DNA from: Geosiphon pyriformis
Lineage: Eukaryota > Glomeromycota > Glomeromycetes > Archaeosporales > Geosiphonaceae
Reading direction: 5' to 3'
NCBI GenBank assembly: GCA_016748015.1
Contig: JAAOMT010000009.1
Span: 142,459-206,458, forward strand
DNA length: 64,000 nt
Below, piece after piece: positions 48,701 through 58,859 of the stretch (the first letter of the stretch is position 1; the number at the start of each line of letters is the position of its first letter). A program made the position numbers and the translations under genes. The notes below the pieces were generated by a model. It searched no databases. It saw only the letters and a list, made by a program, of their open reading frames with translations, and was not told the origin of the DNA.

Positions 48701-49730
48701 CTTAGCAATGGCATTAATTAATGGAGCTACCAAAGAAGATGTTTGTCAAATAAAGGAAGCAGAATACATTGAATACACCATAGAATTAGCTAGATTTGAT
48801 TACGAAGACGAAGTAGAAGTCTACCACCAAATTGCAAGTCACACCTACCCAACCCAAGAAGCTCAAATTCAATAATTAAAGCAAATGAACATTAGGCTAT
48901 ATAAAGAATGCATTATGCCTTGTGATGAACAGTGGTGTCCTGAATGCTATGCTCTTAGCATCTCCTTGCCCAGCAAAAGTGATGAGAACGAAATTGAATT
49001 TGGAAAACCTGAAGCCATGGAAAAAATTGAAACAACACCCATCTATTTTATTGAAAATCAGCCTGTTTTACAACTCAAATACTTCAACAACAACGGGCAA
49101 GGAATAAAACCTGAAAAAGCACACAAAATTGATGCTGGATATGACCTAAAATATTCAGATAAGGATACTCTTGTTCTCCAACTCAAATCTCTCACAAAAA
49201 TTAACCTCAAAATTGCACTCAAAATCCCACCAGGAGCAATGATTCAAATCGCCTCCCAGTCCTCTCTGGCAAGCAAAAGAATCAATGTCAGAGGAAGAAT
49301 AATCGATGCTGGATATACTGGAGATATTACAGTGATGCTTCAAAACAAAACTGACAAACCATTCAAGATTGAACATGCTGAAAAAATTGTCCAAGCTATT
49401 TACCTACCCCTAATCAACATTTCGGGTTTGCAACTAGTCAATCAAAGAGAACAATTAGGAAAAAGCGATAGAAGAACCCAAGGTTTTGGTTCAACTGGAC
49501 GATTCACAGTTCCAGTTAATATAGCTCTTAATACACAGAATGAATTTCACCAGATTTTCAAACTTTCACAACCAATTACCATTTCACCCTTTGGAGAACA
49601 TCTGGAAATCTACACTTGTCCAAAGCCAACAACCACACAACAAATTTTTGAGTCCAATGAACAAGTCTGCTTGGAACATAATATTTCGATCCCAAACATT
49701 TATATTCCAGAAGGAACAAAAAAAATCTGA
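45723..49730 (+). pseudogene. gag-protease-Cys-rich-dUTPase polyprotein of element A
   Basis: A single frame runs for 1336 codons without any frameshift, but with nonsense codons at 46261 (TGA), 47097, 47103, 47109 and several more up to 47460, then near 47841, 48009, 48486 and 48873. The start codon is GTG at 45723 where E has ATG. Order: N-terminal helical gag domain; capsid-like region (about 46470-46960); zinc knuckle CHYCGISGHWKRDC (47160-47201); aspartic protease with LILDSGSARSI (about 47800); Cys-rich module 1 (about 48380-48600); Cys-rich module 2 (CIMPCDEQWCPEC, about 48909-48947); dUTPase (about 49070-49510) with DAGYDL, SSLASK, GRIIDAGYTGDI and QGFGSTG motifs, all key residues kept. 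Gag packages element RNA, the protease cuts the polyprotein, and dUTPase would lower dUTP during reverse transcription. Confidence 0.85.
49070..49510 (+). other. dUTPase domain of element A, catalytic motifs intact
   Basis: The five trimeric-dUTPase motifs appear in order: IDAGYDL (motif 1), SQSSLASK (motif 2, normally PRSGLA), RIIDAGYTGDI (motif 3 with catalytic Asp and uracil-stacking Tyr), AEKIVQAIYLP (motif 4) and RTQGFGSTGRF (motif 5). The reading frame across the domain is open from 48885 to 49730. Its better state compared with B may simply reflect age. Confidence 0.8.
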
Positions 49731-49734
49731 GTTA

Positions 49735-50110
49735 CTTTTTACAACCCCAATAATTACCCCCCAATATATAGATATTTCTATATTAGAAAAACACTTCATG
49801 AGCAAAAACTAGAGCTTACAGCAGCAAACCTCACAAAAAAAGCTATTCAAAAACAACTTCACAATGAATTCAAGACAACAGCTGGACCTACAAACAGTCA
49901 TTATAAACTAAGAGCTGCTCTTAGACTTTATGACCTATTTCACACCTGTGAAAATGTCCTACAAAACCCAATTTTACAGCCTTTGAAGATTCAATACATT
50001 GGAAAGCTCACAGAACTGAAATTTCAACAATTTTCAGACCAAATTTTTTCAATAATTTTGGATTACTATCTGGAAATTACAGACAGTACTTGAACTTTGA
50101 CAGAGCTCAG
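49735..50110 (+). pseudogene. C-terminal domain of element A
   Basis: A shifted frame reads LTKKAIQKQLHNEF, then LRAALRLYDLFHTCENVLQN and LTELKFQQFSDQIFSIILDY. It aligns with the domain that follows integrase in element B (KKAIQQVEKFIEK, YKAAYRLYATFQHCPNVLLN, ITNQQFKDLQKAILKATIKH). It looks all-helical; function unknown. In A it follows the dUTPase directly. Confidence 0.65.
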
Positions 50111-50127
50111 TCTTAAGGAAGAGGTTA
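50110..50127 (+). other. Polypurine tract of element A
   Basis: The purine-rich AAGGAAGAGG run just before the 3' LTR is the usual priming site for plus-strand DNA synthesis in LTR elements. Confidence 0.5.
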
Positions 50128-51089
50128 TGTTACCAGACAAAATTAGAGACATTGTTTAACATGAAATTACTCTTATAAATCTTATCATTAATTAGCATAT
50201 ATTATTGTTTTAAATTATCATTTATTACATTAGTAAAATATCCGAAATTATCATTTAATTAATAACCCAATTTGTACATAACACAAATGTAATCTAATTG
50301 TAATGATCAATCATGCAATACCCCAAACTATGTAACATTCAAAAAGTTCACTGAAATTTATAAGAAATTTGCCAAAATATCTAATAGTTTGCAGAAATAA
50401 CTTGTAATTCACTGAAATGTATCTTTAGTTCAGCAAAATTATAGAAAATAGCAAAGTTCAAGTTCATAGAATAGTGTTATGACAAGTTGTATAAAAGAAG
50501 AGCTTTTCTCTTTGAAGAAATGTATCTTACTTGAGATTTATCACTTAAAACCATTCCTATACACACAAAAAAAAATAAATATCAAATAATTTGAAAAACC
50601 AAACTTTTTAAATTATTGCACTTGGAAAATCCTCAAAACCCAACTAACGTTTTGAAATTGATTAGCTACCAATTTCAGTAAACTGTTAGTGACTCCAGGC
50701 CTGGATAGAAAATATTTCTCTTGACAAAAGTCTATTTCTTTTATATTTCTTTTATTTTTCTTTTCTTTTTTTATTACAATCATTAGGGTAGCCTACAGAC
50801 AAGATTCCTGTAGAAGAGTTGACTTTCACAGCAAAGTAACTACACATTTTTAGTGAGCTTCCAGATGAACAATTCTTGGGAAAGAGTTGACATTTACTAC
50901 AATGTAACTACATAAAATAACTGGCACGGAATTGGCCATTCCACTTATAAGCCCAGCAGTTCAAATTATAGGAGATAATTTGAAGATAAATTCAGTTACT
51001 GGAGGTTCAACTACTTTCTAAAAACGTGAATTCACAACAAATCAACATTAACAAAATTCGAAAAAAGAGACCAAAAACCTCCAGTAACA
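50128..51089 (+). repeat. 3' LTR of element A
   Basis: 962 bp. Starts TGTTACCAGACAAAATTAG and ends CTCCAGTAACA. Confidence 0.85.
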
Positions 51090-51093
51090 CCAT

Positions 51094-53276
51094 TATCTCA
51101 ACAAAACCAGTAGCAACTACAACAACAACTAATAGCTTATACTCCAATTGCCAAAATTGAGAAATTTACTGGTAAAGAGAACAATGCCTAAGTATGGCTC
51201 AACAATATAGAAAAAGCCATTACAGTCAATAGATGAAACAACAACAAAGCCCTTCAAGCAATCCCATACTTTTTCCAAGATACTACTGATTCCTGGTATC
51301 AAAGTCTAACAGCCAGACCACAAACCTTCCAGAAATTTAAACTGGAGTTCTTGAGATATTTCAGTAATAATAATAGTATTAATCACTTGGCCAACACTTT
51401 CACTATTATCAAACAAGGGAAAACTAAAGCAGTCACTACTTACCTGGAATGATTTCATAGAAATCTGCAACAGATTCAAGCAATTGACACTAACTATTTT
51501 ACAGCACCACAAATTCTCAACCAGTTTATCCGTGGCCTGCAAAGTAGTATCTTGTAGCATGTACACATGTTGCATCCCAACACTCTTCAAGATGCAGTTA
51601 CATATGTCAAGGATTTTAAGTCAGCAGAGTTAGAGACCAATCATACTCAAGCCGTAAACCTAGTAATGAATGGATCATCTGAATTGGATTCCAAATTGAA
51701 ACAATTCAGTGATTTAATTAATCAGAAATTGGAAGGATACTTAGCTGACAATCGTGTAATTTATCAATCACTACAATGACGCAATAATTTAGGAAACATG
51801 AATTGTTTCCAAAATCAGATATGTCCATCATCATCTCCAAATTAGCCATGGCAACAAAAGATGCATGTCTGCCATAACTGTGGTAAACAAGGCCACATTA
51901 GAGCCAACTGCCAATTTTATAATAATAACCAACGATCGGAAAATCAATATCGAAACCCCAATTGCTGGTTCCCAACTCTGAGTTACCAATTCAATTCAGC
52001 CCCATATCAACTGACTTATTTGTCAATAATGCCACAGCCAATATATCAACCACTCATATATTAACTTCCAGTTTATCAACTACAGTTACCAATAATATAT
52101 CAACCACTACAGCCACAAATAATTTATCAGACACCCACAGTTCAAATACTGCTATTAAATTCAACTCAAATGACATCAGGAAACTCCAGATTGAGAGTCA
52201 TCCAAAACTGGAGATCAGCAATGGTTGTTCACCAACCAATCCTTAGTTCATCCAACCAGCTGTCAAGATCATAACAACAGAGTTCAGGAACTGAGTATAC
52301 TCAAAACCCAAGTTCCCAGAACTATTTAAGTCTTCTGGCTACCTCAAAAGATGCCTCACCCAATACTTGAGAACCCAAACAGAAGCAATTACTTATTAAT
52401 ATTCTGCCAGCCACTGTCACAGAAGATGAGTCTCTAGCAGTTATATTTCCTTTTGAAATCGAGAAACTGACAGAAACCCCTTTGTTTAGTAGAGCCACAC
52501 TTAAAGAAAAACCTATTATGGCAATGTACACAGATGCCAAAATTGATGGTCAGTCCATCAAACTGATCCTAAATAGTAGATTAGCAGACAGCATCATCAC
52601 AAGACAATTCATGGACCAATTAAGCTGCTGAGTTGATCAAGCTGCCAGTACAAGAATAATCACTGTTGATGAAGCCACCAAGACTCCAATTGGTGAGATA
52701 GATAACTTGTTCATAGAAATCAATGACATCACAGTACTAATTAAGGTATTAGTTATGGAAGCCACTCAATACCAAGCACTAGTGAGTAATGACTGGCTGT
52801 TTAAAATCAACGCAACACTCAATTAGAACACCCAAAAGCTTCAGCTTAGCCAGAACAGACAACACACACATGTATCAGCCATGTGTGGCCATTTCAAACC
52901 CATCACCATGCCATCAGCTCCACTTATCGAATTCGAAGAAGAAAAAGAAAAACCTATTTGGAAAGCATACCAAGTCTCTTGGGCTGACAAAAACTACAAC
53001 GAGCTACCACTGATACTTTCTTGGGACAACAAGGAATACTTTATGGCCACAAGATTCTACTGCCACCTATGTGTTATAGAGCACTTTAGACAACCAAAAC
53101 AACAAAAAAAGTGGGATAACCAATTATGTTTCACATGTAGAACTATCCTACCTGACAAAAGAATGTGGAATGACATTCCTGGGCATGAAGGAACATACAA
53201 TGAGACATGCCAGTACACCATACTGATAAATAATTGGGTAAGCAAAGGAACACCAATCAACAATGCCTGGAAACAA
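51094..53276 (+). pseudogene. gag C-terminus, protease and Cys-rich module 1 of element C
   Basis: Continues C's frame. It contains the capsid-like region (IAKIEKFTGKENNA, SWYQSLTARPQTFQKFKL), the zinc knuckle CHNCGKQGHIRANC (about 51864-51905), the protease region with a damaged active site (LILNSR, about 52560-52580) and Cys-rich module 1 (YCHLC, KWDNQLCFTC, TCQY, about 53060-53220). Internal TGA codons at TYLE-stop-F (about 51449) and SC-stop-VDQ (about 52627) coincide with TGA codons in element B. The frame is cut at NNAWKQ by element B and resumes at 63400. Confidence 0.8.
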
Positions 53277-54355
53277 TGTTATGGGTAAACTTGGTAGGTA
53301 TGAGAAATAGTAATATTTGGTGCTCTCAATTATTAATGATGTGTTTTCTGCATAATTCTGTTGGCTTAGTCTTGATTATCAGTCTCTGAAGGTCTATTCC
53401 TGGATGTGAATTTACCCATTGAGTTCTTTGGTTATAAGGCACAGAGTTTGTTTTTTGTCGATTGCAACATTTTTTGTAAATGTGAGCTTTCTTCTTCGAG
53501 CTAACGAGTGCAGTTGTTAGAGTCTGGCATTGTCTTTTCGCCCTTCTGGTAAGCTAACAAGATAATGTTAATATCCAAAACTTAGGAAGAGCTTCCCTCT
53601 TTTACCAGGCTATCACAAAGTCTATTCCCAGACAGTCAATTTTACTATGTTGCTGCTCCACAAAAAATAAGACAGAAAAAGAAAGAAAAAGAAAAAGAAA
53701 AGAAAAGAGAGAAAAGATAAATTAGTATTATCAATTGCCATGATTAAGAGCAATTGGTCCAAATTGTTAATAGGTTCGAGGTGGTTATGCTAAAAGCATT
53801 TGTCCTAGAACAGAGGTACGAGACAAGGGTTAATTTACGTAAATTCCACAAAGTTCAAGAACATGAATTCGTGATTCTGATTTCTTTTAATAATTGGTTT
53901 TATTTTAGGAGCTGAAATAGGGAAGATAATAAAGAATGAAGGGGTATGGATATTTAATTCTTGTTTAGAGATTCATATCTATCTGTCTCTCTTTTCTTAC
54001 TTTTACAACTACTTGCTTTTATATATTCTTTTGGTTTTACAGGATTGCTTACAATTGTCTTGCTATTGCTAGCTATTGCTTTGTTGTTTCTGTTATTGCT
54101 TTGTTTTTCTATATTATTGCTAGTTATCTTATGTTATAATATGTTATCTGATGTTATTACATGTTATTCTGTGTTATCCTGCGTTATAACACATTATTCT
54201 ACATTATTGCGCACTATTCTGTATTATCCTGCATTATAACATGTTATCCTATGTTATAACGCATTATCCAATGTTATTGCACATTATTCTGTGTTATGTC
54301 ACATTTTGGTCATGTTTCTTTATAATTTTGGATCAGTTTTTCTATTTGGATAACA
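53277..54355 (-). repeat. 3' LTR of element B
   Basis: 1079 bp, the same length as the partner at 62317-63395. The differences are almost all transitions. It contains a region of ATGTTAT/GCATTAT-like short repeats around 54130-54300. Confidence 0.9.
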
Positions 54356-54371
54356 TTATCTCTCTCTTTTT
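54356..54371 (-). other. Polypurine tract of element B
   Basis: On the minus strand AAAAAGAGAGAGATAA lies directly before the 3' LTR. Confidence 0.65.
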
Positions 54372-54880
54372 AAAATTGAGCTTCTACGAAACCATATGTA
54401 TTTGTTATCATGGCTTTATTTGTATAATGTTTGATTGTTGCCTTGAGTATTGCCTTTTGTAGGTCTTTGAACTGTTGATTGGTTATTCGTCCTATGTTGT
54501 TAACTATTATGGTTTTCATAGATCTATTCAGTAGTACGTTTGGGCAATGTTGAAAGGTGGCATATAGTCGATATGCTGCTTTGTAATATAGGATTAGATT
54601 GTTTTTCTCTATGAATTTTTCTACTTGTTGTATTGCTTTTTTGTTGAACATTTTCTGGCTAAGATCTTTGTATGATGTTTTCAAGTCAAGCTGTTCTCCA
54701 ATTTTGTAGAACCAATAAGCTAGAAGAAGTTTTTCTTTTCATTTTTGGGCATTGTTAGGTGTCCACTTCCCTGTTTCGGAGAGTTCAGTCTCACGAGCTA
54801 AAGCTTCTTTTCCACCTTCTGCCCAAAGGCAATTTTTCCTTCAACATTGTCTTTCGGGTAGTGGGTAGGAGAGGGAATGT
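54370..54880 (-). pseudogene. C-terminal domain after integrase, element B
   Basis: About 165 residues with one stop. The frame reads AEGGKEALARETELSETGKW, later EKLLLAYWFYKIGEQLDL, then the long helical part at 54684-54370. It is homologous to the region after dUTPase in element A. I recognise no known domain. Since integrase C-terminal tails in some Ty3 elements carry targeting modules, a chromatin or nuclear-targeting role is possible but unproven. Confidence 0.6.
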
Positions 54881-55129
54881 TTAGTTCTAATTGAACTCTC
54901 ATTCTCCCCTCTCCTGCTCTTATCTTTGTACTGTATCTCTTTTTTTATCAATTGTTATTTCTATTTGAGATGTCAATTTTTGAATTGTTTTAAATAATTG
55001 TTTAGATAATTTTAAAATTTGATCTGAAAGGTCCATGTTGAAATTTCTATTGTTTCTTACTGCTTTTTGGATGCTATATATATTTGAATTCCCCAATTTA
55101 ATTTGCTGCCCGTTGTCTACGTTTCAATG

Positions 55130-56300
55130 ACGATGATTGGTTCCAGATCTTGTGGTATATCTTTTGGTCTGATTAATGAAATTTGTGTTCCTAGTTGAGA
55201 TACTGATAATGATGATTCCTGTTTTACATGATAAATTTTTAATTGATTTCCATGCGCTACTTTCTTTAAAATCCTGTCTTCCAATCATAATTTGTAAGCT
55301 CCATTTCTTAACACTTTGTGTATATGGAATGGACCGTCCCACTTTGGGTCAAATTTTCCACTCCACTGTTTCTCAGCTTTTGTATGATATAGCAGTACTT
55401 GGTTTCCAATCTTGAATTTCATTGGTTGTTCTGATAGATGTTTATCATGTCTTTCTTTTTGTCGTTCTTGAGCATAACTAATATTATCAGCTGCTGTTCT
55501 TTGATTGTTTTCCAATGTTTCCATTAGCTGGTATGTTCTTTGGTGTAAAATAACTTCAAAATTCTCTTCATTGATTGTTTCTGTTGGGTATGACAGTATC
55601 ACTTGTTTAATCAGTAATGTAGCTTTTCTTCTATAGACTAGTTTGAATGGTGTGAACTGAGTCGTATTTTGTTTCAATGTTTGGTATGCAAAGAGTACAG
55701 AAAGTATAAATAAGTCCTATTTTTGTCTGTTTTCATAACTTATTTTTGCTAGTGCTTCGCACAGTGTTCTGTTAAATCATTCTACCAGTCTATTCATTTG
55801 TGGGTGGTATGGTGACAATAAGGGTCTCTTTATTCCAAACTGTTGGCTTAGTTCAGTCAGCATATTATTAACAAAGTGTGGTTCCTGATCAGATAATAAT
55901 TTTTTCGGACATCCATGTCAGCAAATTAGGTCTTGATGCACAAATTTGGCTACTGTTTTGGTATCGGCCACTTGAATTGCTCTGGCTTCTGGCCATTTTG
56001 TAAGATAGTCTATGGCTATAGCAATATAGTGATTTCTTTGGGATGTAATTGAAAGAGGTCCAACCAAATCGATCCCGATTCTATCAAATGGATTTCTAAC
56101 TGGAATGGATTGAAGTGGTTTTGTTGATCTTGCTTCTCCTCTTTGCTGGTATGTGTCACAATTGAGCATGTATTCGAAAATGTTTTGTATATTGTTGGCC
56201 AATAGTATAAGTTTAGTGTTCTTTCAAGGGTGGCATCTTTGTTAAAGTGTCCTGTAGTCAGATCTGAGTGCACGCTATATAGTATAGTTTCTCTTTCACT
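55130..56300 (-). pseudogene. Integrase of element B
   Basis: The N-terminal zinc-binding part has HSDLTTGH, but its last Cys is Tyr (NCDTYQQR). The catalytic core has IGIDLVGPL (first Asp), LLSDQEPHF (second Asp) and MNRLVE (Glu). TGA stops lie between DLIC and HGCP and after LVE, where Arg is expected, and TAG lies after QK, where Trp is expected. The C-terminal part (KFKIGNQVLLYHTKAEKQWS, KWDGPFHIHKVL) resembles the GPY/F module of Ty3-type integrases. One frameshift near 56200. Confidence 0.8.
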
Positions 56301-56493
56301 GTCCTTAATTAGTCATTATGAGTTGGGGTGGTTTTGGCATTCTTGTCAATATAGTTGGTTGTCTTAAATAAAATAATTTTGGGCTTGTTTTCATATAGTA
56401 CTCTGTTTCTGTTGAGATAATATCTCCTTGAAACATAGTGTCAATAGGTACTGATATGGTTGTTAATAGGTGAGTGTGTCCATGGGTCTGGGA

Positions 56494-56982
56494 TTAGGTT
56501 TGTGGTATCCTCAACAAACTGTTGGCATTGATGTTCTTGGATCTTTTCTTGTAATGAACTTTAAGTAAGAATTGTTGCAGATAAGTACTCCATCTTGCAT
56601 ATTTTCCTTTTAGTTGTGAATAGTTGAGTAACCAAATAAGTCCTTTGTGGTCAGTATATAGATTAAATGGTTGACTGAGGTAATGTTTCCAAGTCTGTAT
56701 GGTCCAATAAATGGTGAAACATTCCAGATCTGTTGTGCTGTAATTTTTTTCTGCTGGACTAGTGCTGTGATTAGTGTAGGCAACTGGGTGTTCTTTATTG
56801 TATGGTCCTATCTGTGATAAAACTGCTCCTAGAGCATTTTTTGAGGCATTCGTAGCAACAATGAACTGTTTAGTGAAATCTGGGTAAATTAGGATTGGGG
56901 ATGTGATTAATTGCTGTTTAAGATAGTCAAATGCTTTCTGTTGATCTTTTTTCCACAAGTATGGTACATATTTGAACAACAA
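56494..56982 (-). pseudogene. RNase H of element B
   Basis: Open for 162 codons. It starts with the connection region (WKKDQQKAFDYLKQQLITSP), followed by FIVATNASKNALGAVLSQ, where the catalytic Asp of TDAS is Asn. Then come EKNYSTTDLECFTIYW and LYTDHKGLIWLLNY. The loss of the first catalytic Asp would inactivate it. Confidence 0.8.
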
Positions 56983-57099
56983 TTAATGGAGTGGTTTTAC
57001 AATGTTCGAGAAACTTTTGACAAATCAACAATAATATCTTGACAATCCTAAAAATCTTTGTAATTTTCTGAGGTTGATTGGGGCTGGAAAATTCTTGAC

Positions 57100-57911
57100 T
57101 TTTTGTACTTTATCTGGATTAGGTTTAACTCTGTCCTTGCTGATTATATGTCTTAGGAATTTTAACTTGGTTTTTCCAAAGAAGCACTACGAAAGTGTTC
57201 AAAGACTTGTTGCAGGTGGAGCAAATGGTCATCGAATGTTTCAAAGAACACAGTTGTGTTGTCTAAGTAGACTACTACTGATTTCCAAAGGATTCTTTTG
57301 TATACTACATTCATCAAGCATTGAAATGTGGCAGGAGCATTACAAAGTCCAAAAGGCATTACATTAAATTCAAAGTTTCCATCTCGAGTGGTAAACGCTG
57401 TTTTTCTTTTGTTTTTGGGGTCTATTTCAACTTGCCAGTAACCACTTGCTAAATCTAATGACGAAAACCATTTTTTTTTTCCTAGATTGTCCAGAATTTC
57501 CTGGATGAGGGGAGTAGGATAACTATCTCCTCATGTGATACTATTTAGTTTTCGATAATCTACGCAGAATTGCACTTTTCTGTTTTTCTTAATGACTAAG
57601 ACTACTGGAAAGGACCAAGGGCTTAACAATTCTTTGATAAGGCCATTATCAAGCATCCATTGCACTTCTTGTTTAATTAGATTATTACCAGATGGGGGTA
57701 CGCAGTAAGCTCATTGCTTAATCAATTGAGCATCTTCCATATCAATCTGATGCTTCACAATGTCAGTGCGTCCGAACTCATTTTTGCTGACAAAGACATT
57801 GACATACTGATTCAGAAGGACTTTGAATTGCATTTGTTGCAGGGTACTTAAATTTCCTAAATTCAATTTATTGATCTTTTTTGGTGTGAACAAATAACTT
57901 TCTTTTGGCAA
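57100..57911 (-). pseudogene. Reverse transcriptase of element B
   Basis: Minus-strand frames give the usual Ty3 blocks: VQWMLDNGLIKELLSPWSFP, FCVDYRKLNSIT, FSSLDLASGYWQVEID, TTRDGNFEFNVMPFGLCNAP and VVYLDNTTVF. The YLDD catalytic box is YLDN, consistent with a CpG-linked G-to-A change (GACGAC to GACAAC). A stop interrupts the frame after LNSIT-stop-GDSYPTP. Thumb sequence beyond 57160 is frame-shifted. Confidence 0.85.
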
Positions 57912-58175
57912 ATTTCATACTTGTAAGGTAATATCACAGAATAAGAATAATTGTGCGAAATCTGAAATGGACTGGGGTTTTTCAGGATTCTGAATATCTG
58001 TGGATATGGAACCAATGAGGGTCTCTTCGGGGATTTCAATGACATTTTCTGTTGGGTTGTGGATGGGAATTTTGAAGTGTTTATGGGCTTTGGCCAGTAG
58101 GTATAGATTAGCAACATCGGCTAGGGAACAGATTTCAGGACTGGTTTTAAATAACAGGGCTTGATTTTGGGTCTT

Positions 58176-58673
58176 TCAATTCACCTTGAAGATGTATTGT
58201 CGGTATGGGAGAATGGAGATGACAGTATTGGTGTTGATAAATTCTACCTGGTCACTGTTTTCCTCTGTGAAATTAACTGGTACGTTTCCTCTTCCACTTG
58301 ATCCAAACCCATTAATTCCTCGGGCAGTGAGGCCTAACTCTTTTTGGGTTGTTATTGGGGTTAATTGAGGTATTTTGACTAGGAGTAGAAAGATAGCTTG
58401 GGCAATCTTTTCTTGTGATTCTATTTTGTAGAGTCTGTCTGAATTGTTCTGTAACATTACAATGATGTTTCCCATATAACCAGTATTAATGATTTTTTCT
58501 TTTACGTCAATTTTTTTCTTGGCTAGACTAGATCGAGAGGCAACTTGTACCATTGTACTAACAGGAATTTCTAATATTATCTTAAAATCTATTTTTACGA
58601 GGGAATGTGGGGCTATAATGATGGGTGATTGTTTGGAGTATTGTAGGTTGAAACCGGCATTGGTGTCATGCAC
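58176..58673 (-). pseudogene. dUTPase of element B, catalytic residues lost
   Basis: Open for 165 codons. Motifs: NAGFNLQYS (motif 1, Asp changed to Asn), SRSSLAKK (motif 2), EKIINTGYMGNI (motif 3, catalytic Asp changed to Asn), EKIAQAIFLLL (motif 4), RGINGFGSSGRG (motif 5). Two Asp-to-Asn changes should abolish activity although the fold-defining motifs remain. Confidence 0.8.
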
Positions 58674-58859
58674 TCTTTCAGAGCAGATTTTTTTCTCGTT
58701 GTCACTGTATCATTTTAGCTTTAGTTCTTTGGATAGGTTGGGATACACGAGATACTGTTCTGTTTCAGTATCCTCAGTTGGATTTTGAAACAACATGTTT
58801 TCGGTGATCAATACCTCTTCTTCGGGCTCAGGTAATTTGGTGATTGGAAACAGTATTCT

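Larger units (their letters stand above)
44695..51089 (+). mobile_element. LTR retrotransposon A, RT/integrase-less, inserted in element C
   Basis: LTRs are 44695-45676 and 50128-51089, each TGTTACCAGAC...CCAGTAACA. The flanking tetramers CTGT (44691-44694) and CCAT (51090-51093) differ by two transitions, but treating them as a 4-bp target duplication restores C's frame. The interior is 4.45 kb and codes for gag, protease, Cys-rich modules, dUTPase and a C-terminal domain in order. There is no trace of reverse transcriptase, RNase H or integrase. Confidence 0.85.

Noticed and set aside
45723-49730. Alternative genetic code in which TAA/TAG mean Gln
   Set aside because: Tempting because the stops fall at Gln sites, but TGA at Trp/Arg sites also occurs, and host genes here (pyruvate carboxylase, kelch) end in ordinary TAA. 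Transition decay explains it more simply.
53961-54239. Leu-rich membrane-like frames in both LTRs of B (53961-54239, 63001-63279)
   Set aside because: They lie inside the LTRs, with low-complexity sequence and no conserved start. Similarity between them is due to LTR duplication.
54470-54700. Plus-strand gene after the 3' LTR of B
   Set aside because: The coding signal is on the minus strand and aligns with element A's C-terminal domain.
57074-57367. Plus-strand frame of 97 codons (and similar frames at 55176-55415, 58489-58788, 59858-60112, 61225-61488)
   Set aside because: Antisense to the RT, integrase, dUTPase, protease and gag regions of element B.
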